Shown here: in pieces, positions 47,731 to 56,800 of the stretch
Position numbering within the stretch: position 1 is the first letter of the stretch
How the letters are laid out: every line of letters starts with the position of its first letter
NCBI RefSeq assembly: GCF_900112245.1
Contig: NZ_FOYX01000001.1
Location: forward strand, 793,856-857,855
Length of the DNA: 64,000 nt
Reading direction: 5' to 3'
Source of the DNA: Maribacter stanieri
GTDB taxonomy: Bacteria; Bacteroidota; Bacteroidia; Flavobacteriales; Flavobacteriaceae
The notes under the pieces: generated by a model
What the model saw: the letters and a program-made list of their open reading frames with translations, nothing else
The model's database searches: none
What the model was told of the DNA's origin: nothing
Made by a program: the position numbers and the translations under genes

Positions 47731-49908
47731 ATGCTAAAGAAAAGTGTTTTATATCTATTGTTATTTGTGTTAGCTATCATGAAGGTTAGCGGGCAAGAGG
47801 AGAATCCGTTTGTATCATACGACGTTCCTGCCCAGAATCTATTGAAGTATAACCGATTTTTAATCAACCCAACGTTTTCAACGGTTAGGGAAGACAAATC
47901 TTATATTAACTTGTTACACCGAAACCAATCGGTACAATTTGATGATAACAATCAGAACTATTTCTTAAGCTATAGTGGTCGTATTAGTGACAAAACAGGA
48001 CTTGGATTAAGCTTGTACTCACAAAGGGAAGGTATACTTAGTAACTTTGGTGTACTGGCAAATTATGCCTATGGTATTAAACTGAACGATAAGAGTAATT
48101 TTACGTTCGGTGCAAATGTATCGTATTACCAAAGTGGCTTTGATAATGGTAGGGCTTCAACAGTAGAGGAAGATCCTTTTTTATCTGGATTGCAAGATCA
48201 GAACTTGTTATCGTTTCAGCCAGGTTTCAACCTTTCTTATGGTAAGTTTGATGTTGGTATGTTCGCAGAAAACCTTTTCGATTATAACTTAAAAACAAGT
48301 GAATCGGTAACGGAGTTTAAAGACAAAACATATTCAGGTCACCTACAATATACCCATCAGTTTGAAAATCAAACAGGAATTTTTGAAGAGGGTAGGTTGA
48401 TGCCTTTGGCAAGAGTTAGAAAAGTAGGTGAAGAAGATGTAACCTTAGGCGGTAGTTTAATTCTTGATCTACCAAAATTAGGATGGATTCAAGGTGGTTA
48501 CGATAGCTTTTATGGTGCAGCTGCCGGTGTTGGTTTTAACTTAAACCAAAGGATTTCTTTAGGCTATACCATGGAAAAAGGATTGTCTAATAACTTCGAT
48601 AATTTTGGAGTTACACATGAAATATCATTTGCATACTCATTCTCGCCAAATCTTACTGAGGATAGGGTTATGTTAGAAGATGAATATGAAGATGATTTGG
48701 TACAGAATGATGAAGAGCCAGAGAATATTGCTACTAATGAGGAGATTGAAGAATTGAAGATGAAATTGGCAGAAAACGATGCCATTATTGAGGAGTTAAT
48801 GTTCCGTCAAGATTCATTAGAGGCTATTCGCCAATCTGATTTAGAAAGACGTTTTGCCATGGTAATGCGTATGGTTAGAAATGAAACCAACGGTGAAAGA
48901 CCAGATCTTGAGAATAAAGCAAAAGAGCTTTTTCTTGATGAGAATAGCAATACCGAAATTGCCTCTAACTATAACCCGAGTAATTCAGGTGAGGCAGTTA
49001 CAAATAATCAAGCAGCTAGTCAAACGCAAAAAGATAGGGTAGCAATACTAACAAGCGAAAGAAAAGACCCTGTTGCAGAAAGACAAGAAGTTGTCGAGTC
49101 TAGTTCAGATGATAATACTTCAGTTGATAACAGGTTTAATGAACAAGTTCAGCCAAAAGATGCCGTAGTTGCAAATAGACCTCGAAATACCGCTAAACCT
49201 GTTGCAAAAACAACAAGAGAGGTTGCGCAAGATGCTGTTAAAAGTAGAAGATTTAAAGATTTACCTGATGTTAACGATGGGTATTATGTAGTTGCAAATG
49301 TGTACAAAGGTGGTCAGTATATGAATAACTTTATTAATGACCTTAATGAGAAGGGTATTAATGCTGATTATATTGATAACCCTAATACTGGTTTAAAGTA
49401 TGTGTATTTGGACCGTTTTGAAACCTTTGAAGATGCTGTTGCCGCACATAATTCTAATCTAAATGGTAGATATGATGGTGCCATGTGGATTATGAATGTA
49501 GACAACAAATACACTAATGAAGCATATGCAAGTAATGTAAACAAGATTAAAGAAAAGAAATCTAAATATGATGCTGATGTGCTTACCTCAAATGTCATAG
49601 TTCGGGATAATGTTGCCTCTACAGATACTGATTCTAAGAATATAGTTATTGACGGAGCTGGATCTGGTTATTACTTAATTGCCAATGTATTTGCAAACCC
49701 AAACAATGCTAAGAAATTTGTAGCGCTATTAAATTCATTCGGTTTAAGCGCTAGTTATTTTATCAACCCCAAGAACAATTACAGATACGTATATCTAAAG
49801 AAGCACGACTCTTGGACCAATGCGTTAATCTCATATTACTCTAAGCTGAATGATGCTTATAATGATAAAATGTGGATTATGCGGGTTAATCAAGAACTCC
49901 TGGTATAG
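47731..49908 (+). CDS. PorP/SprF family outer-membrane protein with two C-terminal SPOR-like modules (SprD-like)
   Basis: A 725-residue protein with a signal peptide ending in VSGQ near residue 22. Residues about 25-305 are the PorP/SprF beta-barrel region (YNRFLINPTFSTVREDKSYI, GLSLYSQREGIL, GWIQGGYDSFYGAAAGVGF). An acidic coiled-coil linker and a low-complexity stretch follow, then two homologous modules of about 75 residues starting near 515 (YYVVANVYKGG) and 644 (YYLIANVFANP), each ending in MWIM. These look like SPOR-type domains, which elsewhere bind peptidoglycan. It would link an outer-membrane barrel to the wall and, with the preceding gene, assist surface adhesin presentation. Confidence 0.83.
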   Translation: MLKKSVLYLLLFVLAIMKVSGQEENPFVSYDVPAQNLLKYNRFLINPTFSTVREDKSYINLLHRNQSVQFDDNNQNYFLSYSGRISDKTGLGLSLYSQREGILSNFGVLANYAYGIKLNDKSNFTFGANVSYYQSGFDNGRASTVEEDPFLSGLQDQNLLSFQPGFNLSYGKFDVGMFAENLFDYNLKTSESVTEFKDKTYSGHLQYTHQFENQTGIFEEGRLMPLARVRKVGEEDVTLGGSLILDLPKLGWIQGGYDSFYGAAAGVGFNLNQRISLGYTMEKGLSNNFDNFGVTHEISFAYSFSPNLTEDRVMLEDEYEDDLVQNDEEPENIATNEEIEELKMKLAENDAIIEELMFRQDSLEAIRQSDLERRFAMVMRMVRNETNGERPDLENKAKELFLDENSNTEIASNYNPSNSGEAVTNNQAASQTQKDRVAILTSERKDPVAERQEVVESSSDDNTSVDNRFNEQVQPKDAVVANRPRNTAKPVAKTTREVAQDAVKSRRFKDLPDVNDGYYVVANVYKGGQYMNNFINDLNEKGINADYIDNPNTGLKYVYLDRFETFEDAVAAHNSNLNGRYDGAMWIMNVDNKYTNEAYASNVNKIKEKKSKYDADVLTSNVIVRDNVASTDTDSKNIVIDGAGSGYYLIANVFANPNNAKKFVALLNSFGLSASYFINPKNNYRYVYLKKHDSWTNALISYYSKLNDAYNDKMWIMRVNQELLV

Positions 49909-50284
49909 CGCGACTATTAACTAACTCAACGATTACACAAAGACCTTATCATCTCAGATGATAAGGTCTTTGTTGTTTCTACTGAATACAATTTCTAAGC
50001 TATACAAAATTGTATTTAATTTAATTCTAAATATACTCTTCATTATATTTTAATTGTTGTTGAATATTGATTCACTAACATTCATCAATAAAATTGAGTT
50101 GAAAAAAATAAAATACACATATAAAATATGATACCAATAAGTATTTTTATATATCACTTTTATTTGATTGTATTTTAAACCTAGATTGCATTTCTGCTCA
50201 AAGCGAAAATACCTTAAGTTTAAATTCATCATTTTCATAATTGCTAAATGCTATATATCGATTGAATATTGATTTCTTGATGCA
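49909..50284. other. Intergenic region after the SprD-like gene
   Basis: Besides a strong terminator at its left end this 376-bp AT-rich stretch contains no supported gene. Short open frames there are low-complexity and without start context. Confidence 0.45.
49941..49969 (+). terminator. Strong hairpin terminator after the sprC-sprD-like pair
   Basis: Perfect 14-bp arms AGACCTTATCATCT / AGATGATAAGGTCT, separated by one base, followed by TTTGTTGTTT. It ends the sprC/sprD-like transcript, so the downstream sprB-like gene needs its own promoter. Confidence 0.85.
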
Positions 50285-50677
50285 TTACTTCTTACTAATT
50301 CTTATCAAATGAATCGCAGTCAAATTACTAAGATGTAAAATCAACTTATATTCTTCAAAAGAGATTTTTGAACTATATATTTCTTGAGTATTCTTTAATT
50401 TTATAATAAGATGTTCATCTTCCAAATACCAACGTATCTCCTCTTCATTAGGTAGCTGAAACCAGTCACTATTTGAAGTAATCAATAGGCGCTGTTCTTC
50501 TTTAAATTTAAAAGTAGTCCCAATCATTTCGCTAAAGTCATTTTGTAGGCAAACTCCTGTTCTAGTAACTTGAACTTTTTCAATCTTCCATGTACCGATT
50601 AATTCTATCTTCAGTATAATATCAGACGCAACTTGACTTTTAATTAGTATAAGAAGTACTATTAGTATTCCTTTCAT
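50285..50677 (-). CDS. Small exported protein, lipocalin-like
   Basis: A 130-residue protein with a hydrophobic N-terminal signal segment (MKGILIVLLILIKSQVAS). The remainder is beta-rich, with the opening ELIGTWKIEKVQV and alternating strands (IGTTFKFKEEQRLLI, WYLEDEHLIIKL), in the manner of lipocalin-like domains of Bacteroidota. No active-site residues are identifiable. It is divergent from a second small exported protein (start 50814) with the same opening pattern (DRWKVDKTI), suggesting an ancient duplication. Confidence 0.6.
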   Translation of the reverse strand: MKGILIVLLILIKSQVASDIILKIELIGTWKIEKVQVTRTGVCLQNDFSEMIGTTFKFKEEQRLLITSNSDWFQLPNEEEIRWYLEDEHLIIKLKNTQEIYSSKISFEEYKLILHLSNLTAIHLIRISKK

Positions 50678-50813
50678 AAATTCAAGACGAATGAAATGAC
50701 CTTAGGTTACTTGAGATTAAAATTGAGGACCAACTTTGAAATACGAACTTATTATATTGCTAATTTGAAAGTACTTGTACATCGGTTGGAACGGTTCTTG
50801 TTTTTACCAATTT

Positions 50814-51233
50814 ATGAGAAAACCAATAATCTTGCTAATCCTCTTTTTTGCTCAATTATGTTTTGGTCAAGAGAAAGAAATATCTAAATCTTTTCTAATT
50901 GATCGTTGGAAGGTTGATAAGACTATAAAAGAAGGTGATACTGAAATTACAGTTTATAGGCGAAGTAGGACTTTGAAAATTGGTAACGAACTTCGTTTTT
51001 TGAGTACAGGCGAATATCGCATAACTTTTAATTCTGGAAGGAAAATAGGGCGGCGGTGCGGAAATGAAATTCGCTCGGGAGGGGTTAATGGATATTATCG
51101 TTTTAATTCCCAAGAACAATCAGTAACCCTTAAAAGCTACAATACTGATCCAATTATTAACTGGGATCTTGTGTGGATTGATGAGAATTCATTTGGAGTA
51201 AAAAAAGCAAAAGATAACATCACTTATAAATGA
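50814..51233 (+). CDS. Small exported protein, lipocalin-like
   Basis: A 139-residue protein with a clear signal peptide (MRKPIILLILFFAQLCFGQ). The mature part begins with SFLIDRWKVDKTIKEGD and is beta-rich, with one Cys in RRCGNEIRSG. It resembles small lipocalin-like proteins but no family is certain. The ATG at 50814 is chosen because it gives the signal peptide; an upstream in-frame ATG at 50775 would add 13 unlikely residues. A hairpin follows at 51292. Confidence 0.62.
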   Translation: MRKPIILLILFFAQLCFGQEKEISKSFLIDRWKVDKTIKEGDTEITVYRRSRTLKIGNELRFLSTGEYRITFNSGRKIGRRCGNEIRSGGVNGYYRFNSQEQSVTLKSYNTDPIINWDLVWIDENSFGVKKAKDNITYK

Positions 51234-51291
51234 GCAAGTCTTTTTACTGTTGGTATTTGCCAATCGATATTAAAAAAAATACTTAGCAAGT

Positions 51292-51318
51292 AACCGGAAA
51301 CCAAATAGATTTCCGGTT
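51292..51318 (+). terminator. Hairpin terminator after the lipocalin-like gene
   Basis: Arms AACCGGAAA and TTTCCGGTT with a 9-nt loop, followed by GTTATTTGTT. Confidence 0.6.
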
Positions 51319-51421
51319 GTTATTTGTTATATTAAATCATGATAATCAAGATTTTTATTTTTCCCATTTAAATTGAAGTCCGTTTTTTGAAAATCAACCT
51401 AGCCGATATTTATTTTCAATA

Positions 51422-51619
51422 TTATCTACGCTTTTTGTTTACAACGCTATACTTACAAACGTTCTTTCCCTCGTACCTAATTCTATGTTCAGATAATAGT
51501 TGTGCTATTATTTCTCTTGTTTCATCTTCATCCAGTTGAATTCTTTCTCCAAGATCTAGTTCATTTAATTGGCCGTTATTTTCAATCAGAGCTTTAATGT
51601 ATCTTTCTTTATTTTCCAT
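51422..51619 (-). CDS. Small putative winged-helix-like protein
   Basis: A 65-residue charged protein. The pattern ALIENNGQLNELDLGERI followed by ETREIIAQLLSEHRIRYEG and a short hairpin CKYSVV resembles a minimal winged-helix fold, but no family is certain. It overlaps the end of the methyltransferase gene by 11 nt and is probably co-translated with it. A DNA-binding role is only a suggestion from the predicted fold. Confidence 0.6.
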   Translation of the reverse strand: MENKERYIKALIENNGQLNELDLGERIQLDEDETREIIAQLLSEHRIRYEGKNVCKYSVVNKKRR

Positions 51620-52445
51620 TTTTAGTTTTTTTTACTGCTATCATCATATGTGGACTAAAAGGTAAAATGTAGCTGTCGTTTTCTGTAATTTGAATAAGAT
51701 CCATTAAATTTTTCTTCTTTTTATTATTTAGCATATTAGTGAAATAGTCTTTATCTAGCCAAGCCATTCCTTCAACGGCATAGGTATTTAGGTATGTTAA
51801 TTCCTGATTTATAAATTCATTTTTTAATTGTTCGGGTTTGTGATAATAAGCCTCAGCTAAAAGCCAAGGAAAATCATCTGGGGGATTGTGAATTCCTGTC
51901 GTCAATTCACTCTTACACATTTCAAAGAATGACTTTTTATGAATAAGACCATTTAATAGACCAACTAAAGTTGATGCCGTATAATTTATAGCAAAACCCA
52001 AAATGATTCCGTTATTTTTTAAAACACGTTTAGCTTCTTTAATACTTATATCTCTATCTTCCTTTTTTTGTAGGTGATAAAGTGGTCCATGAAGAATTAT
52101 GAGATCTGCAAATTTATTAGGAAAGTCTAATTCTTTAGATTCACCTGATTTAACTTGAAACTTATTCTTAAGTTTATTAGTTCTTTGTTTTGCTATTTGT
52201 AAATGTTTGAAAACAGGCTCAACCAAATAAACCTGATGTCCTTTTCGAGCTAGCCATTCTGAATATTTTCCTGTTCCTCCACCTATATCAATAATTTTTG
52301 AAGTTGTTGAAGGGATATACTTTTCAATGAGAGATTTAATTCTTTCAAATTCAATTATACCCATACCTTTTTCGAGTCTAGTTTCTTCAGATGCTTTATT
52401 ATAAAAGTCTTCTATATTTCTACTTATTAACTGTTTACTTTTCAT
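51609..52445 (-). CDS. Class I SAM-dependent methyltransferase
   Basis: A 278-residue methyltransferase. SAM motif I is IIDIGGGTGKYSEWLARKG, with the acidic end of strand 2 in VYLVEPVF and motif post-I DLIILHGPLYHL. The C-terminal part is helical, with an HNPPDDFPWLLAEAY segment typical of small-molecule methyltransferases of the Methyltransf_11/25 type. The substrate is unknown. Gene and small partner lie in the variable stretch between the sprD-like and sprB-like genes, on the opposite strand. Confidence 0.85.
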   Translation of the reverse strand: MKSKQLISRNIEDFYNKASEETRLEKGMGIIEFERIKSLIEKYIPSTTSKIIDIGGGTGKYSEWLARKGHQVYLVEPVFKHLQIAKQRTNKLKNKFQVKSGESKELDFPNKFADLIILHGPLYHLQKKEDRDISIKEAKRVLKNNGIILGFAINYTASTLVGLLNGLIHKKSFFEMCKSELTTGIHNPPDDFPWLLAEAYYHKPEQLKNEFINQELTYLNTYAVEGMAWLDKDYFTNMLNNKKKKNLMDLIQITENDSYILPFSPHMMIAVKKTKNGK

Positions 52446-52717
52446 TTTTAATTCATTGTAAGATTATCACAATTTGAAGAATTTAATATCATTCAAAGTG
52501 ATGATTCAACTGATTTTTAATCAATTGACTTTGTTTAAAATTTGATAATATAATTGGGTGTATTTACCTAGGCACTGGAAGATATCCATGCACTATTTAC
52601 TCGATTGTCGAGATCGTCTTTTTAGAAAGACTCAGATAATATGTAGAATTAGTATAACAGATTTTAAAGATAGAAATTCTTAATTAATATTCCTGAATTG
52701 ATTTACATAACAAGTAA

Positions 52718-53041
52718 TTAAAATATAAAGGCAATGTGGTCTTATTGGTAGGTGAGATATCTCATAGTCGAACAGAATTTATTGCAATGAGTCTTCAGGC
52801 AGGCGATAATGTAACTACTATTGGTAGCCAAACTTCAAGTGCTGATGGTAATGTTAGTCGATTTGAAATGATAGGTAGCTATAAAACCATGATAACTGGT
52901 GTAGGAATATTTTATCCGGATAATACCGAAACTCAAAGAAAAGGTGTCAAAATTGAAATGGTGTGTAAACCAACTATCGATGGTATTGTAGCAGAAAAAA
53001 ATGAAGTCTTAGAATGTGCTTTGAACTATATTAATAACTAA
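52718..53041 (+). pseudogene. C-terminal remnant of an S41 family peptidase
   Basis: The frame YKGNVVLLVGEISHSRTEF followed by GDNVTTIGSQTSSADGN and GVGIFYPDNTETQRKGVKIE closely follows the catalytic end of S41 peptidases (nucleophile Ser region and the QR-x-G closing block). Only about 107 residues remain; an in-frame TAA lies directly upstream at the truncation point, and no N-terminal part is found nearby. It is therefore a 5'-deleted fragment, not a functional gene. The source gene is not in this window; the intact S41 near 11 kb belongs to a different subgroup. Confidence 0.8.
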
Positions 53042-53789
53042 ATGCTGCCCATTTCAATTAAAAGGGTTTAGAAAATGATATTTGCTTACAACTACATTAT
53101 GCATTACTCGTAATAGGATAGCGCAACACTGTTTTTAAGCCAAAAGAAGTGTGTTTTTATAATTTCCCAGGAAGAACCACCCGAGTATATGAAAAGCCGC
53201 TAGAGCGGCTTATAATAATTCCTAAATCTTGTTTCTGTTGTGTGAAATTCTTGCCTAAAAAACCTTAAAAGCGCTTTATTTGGTAAACAATTAGCTTATA
53301 AATTGTAAAATAATCTGATTTCAAAAGCATTTTATTTTTCATTTCCTCTATAAAAAGCAAAGCGATTTCGCTAAAAATATAGTGTATTTATATGATTGTT
53401 TTGGCTGTTTAAAACAGTACTTTTCAAGTCAATATTATAGTATTTAATACTATAATAGAATAAAAAAAAGAGCGATTCTTTTAATCAAATTAGCTCTAGA
53501 AAACATGAAATTTTGCAACTCTTCAAAAATATTTTCATACTATATTTTTTTGAAATTACCTCAAACGATTAAATATTAAGATTGCGCTGCTAGGTGTATT
53601 ATCGTTGAAATGCACTGTTTTTTTAAAAAACAAACCCATTCAATTTGCTGTTTCACAACAGAAAACATCGTTACTACAACAATAAATTCTTCACGTAACT
53701 ACTAAGGTTAATATTTGTTATTGGAGAATTCCGCGTGGAACGATATGAAATTAATATTGCTTGAATGGATTCTTCAGAAATTATAGAAG
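53042..53789. other. Intergenic region upstream of the giant adhesin gene
   Basis: About 750 bp of AT-rich DNA without a supported gene. A small hairpin AAGCCGCT/AGCGGCTT occurs at 53194-53211. At 53727-53742 a sequence agrees with parS at 12 of 16 positions but lacks the CACGTG core. The adhesin promoter must lie here; no consensus box is convincing. Confidence 0.45.
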
Positions 53790-53837
53790 ATGACCAAACT
53801 GACTAGTTTTTTAGAATTTACCAAATACATTTCTCTT

Positions 53838-56800
53838 ATGGGAAAACATTACTCAAAATGTTTATTTTTCATTTTATTCTTGGCATTAGGTTTGCAAACT
53901 GCGGTATCGCAGGTTAAAGAGCCTTTTCAAGTGCGATATGAGGCTGATATTCGTGGAGAATTAACATTCATTGCAAACAACATTGTTAACAGATACATAC
54001 CAGAAAGTACAGGTGGTAGGTGGGTTAGAAATGGAAGAAGATGGAGATATGAAACATTTACAATTCCAGAGGTTTCTCCCAATGATCCGCTTAATGATAC
54101 CGGAAACTCTTCTGATTACAATGATAATTACGACATGCAATATATTGATGTCGATAGTGATAGCAGCACATTTAGTTCTAGTAGTGCATATTTAGAAATA
54201 CCCGATGTTGATTGTTCATTGGTACGTTATGCAGGATTGTATTGGTCTGCGGTTTATGTAAATTCTGATAGAAGTAACATTGATGATATTAAGTTTAGAA
54301 CTCCGGGAGGAGCCTATCAAGACATAACGGCAGATGAGGTTATTTTTGATGGTAATGGAGATGCAGATTTTGGTTATTATAGTCCATACGCAGCCTATAA
54401 AGATGTAACCTCTATAGTCTCTGGATTAGCAGATCCCAATGGAGATTATTTTGTTGCCAATGTAAGAGCTAGTACAGGAAACAGTATTTCTGGTGGTATT
54501 TCTGGTGGTTGGAAAATGGTTGTTGTTTATGAGAACCCAAACCTACCAGGCGATAAATTTATTACCACTTTTGATGGTTATGCAGGTGTAAAATCAGGCG
54601 AGAGTATTGATATACCAGTAAACGGATTTACTACTTTACCAGCTCCATTTCCGGTTTATGCAAACATGGGTGTTGCTGCTTTAGAGGGTGATAATAGAAT
54701 TGGTGGTGACGCATTACAAATAAATGCAAACGGGTCTTTTACAACATTATCAAACGGTCAAAACCCAGGAAACAATTTCTTTAATTCTAGTATAACTCAA
54801 TTTGATACGCAGTATACAACAAGAAACCCAAACAGTATAAATACATTAGGTTGGGATGTTGACCTTTTTGAGATACCTAATGGTGGTGCTAGCAATACAA
54901 TTATTCCTAACGGTTCAACTAGTGCTATTTTAAGGGCTAGTTCTTCTCAAGATAAGTACGATATCTTTTTTACTTCTTTTGATGTGGATATTATTGCTCC
55001 CAATATTGTATTGGAAAAAAGAGTACAGACTCCAGGAGGTGTAGATATTACAGGGCAAGGTGTACATTTAGGGCAAACATTAGATTATATTTTAACTTTT
55101 GAAAATATTGGTAACGATGATGGTGTAAATTATACGATTAGAGATGTATTACCAGTAAACGTTTCTCCTCCAGATGGCAGAAGTTTTTTCAACGCTACAG
55201 ATTTTACATTTCCCGCACCTATATGTGAAGGCTTTCCAAGAACTTGTCATGAGATTACATATACGTATGACCCAGCTACGAGGGAAATAGTATTCAATAT
55301 TCCAGATGTTTATGTTGATGATGAAGATGGTGAATATTCAATTGGTTTTAGAGTTCAAGTAGCTGAAAACTGTTTTGATTTCATAAATGCCTGTTCAGAT
55401 TTAATTGAAAATTTAGCGTATAGTTCGTATAGAGGAGAGAACAACTCTGCTCAAGTTACAGATGATCCAAGTGTTACTGATTTTAATACTTGTGGATTTG
55501 TTGTTCCAGGAGCTACCAACTTCCTTTTAGATGATCTTTCTGATTGTAATTTTGAAAGAACGATAGAACTATGTGGTACTAGTGCTATTTTAAATGCTGG
55601 TGATGGTTTCGATTCATATATATGGTATCGAGATACAAACAGTAATGGAGAAATAGATGCTACAGATATTGAAATTAATGATGGTGATCCAGATAATGAT
55701 CCAAGTACACAGGTTGTAACACTTGTTGGTCAATATATAGTAGATAAAATTGTTGCTGATCCTTGTAAAGGATTTAAAGAAATTATTAATGTAGAGCCAT
55801 TTGGTTCTGGTAATTTACCAAATCCGGTAACAGAGTATTTTAATGAGGTAAATGGAGATACTGACCCAAGTAACGATATTCCTGGTGAAATAGTTTTCTG
55901 TAGTGATGACAGCTCTTTTTTACCAAAAATATTTTTATGTGGTATTAACGATTCACAACCATTAGCAGTCAACATTGTTGATGCTCAAAGTGTTTCTTGG
56001 GAATTGTTAGATGAAGGTAGTTGTGGTATTAATGCTGTTGTAGGTGAAGATTGTGCCAACAAAGCACTTACATGTTCTTGGACAGAGGTAGGTACCGGTA
56101 GTAATTACTTATTGAATGCGCCTGGTGAGTATAGACTTTCTGTAGTTTACCAAAATGGGTGTACAAGCCGTTTCTATTTTAAAGGTTTCCAGAACAACCT
56201 AGATATTGAATTTAATAATAGAGATATCGTTTGCGATACTGACGGCAATATTACTATTACAAATCTTGGAAGTGGATATGGATATCAACTTGTAGATAAT
56301 GATACTAATGCTACTATCGTTCCATTTAGTGCAAACAACGGACCAAGTTTTGATTTTGCTTCTGGTGAAAATGGTTCTTATAGAGTAGAGGTCACTCAAC
56401 TTGATACTAGCGGTAATCCAATTCAAGATGCTTGTATTTTCACAACTCCTGTTATAGGTATTCGTGAGCGTGCAATAACATATGATGTTAACGTTACGCC
56501 AGAAACTTGTTTTAGTTTAGGGACTATTAATCTTCAAATTACAGATGCAGATGCACCATATGCATTTGAAATAAGAAGTAATGATGGTACAAATGGCGGA
56601 CTTGGAACTTTAATAGATAGCCAAAATGGTCATGGAGATAACAACTACACTTTTACAGATGTAAGTGCAGGTGATTATATCGCTTATATTTCAACAGATG
56701 ATGGTTGTTCTTATAGTGAGGAAATTACCATAATTGATGAAAATGATTTAGCGGTAACAGCAAGTGTTTCTCAAGCTATTACTTGTGAAGACGGTACTAT

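Noticed and set aside
50696-50887. 63-residue rightward frame
   Set aside because: It overlaps the signal peptide of the lipocalin-like gene in another frame and has no supporting features.
53727-53742. Possible third parS site (AATTCCGCGTGGAACG)
   Set aside because: Only 12 of 16 positions agree and the central CACGTG core is broken; it is not a perfect palindrome.
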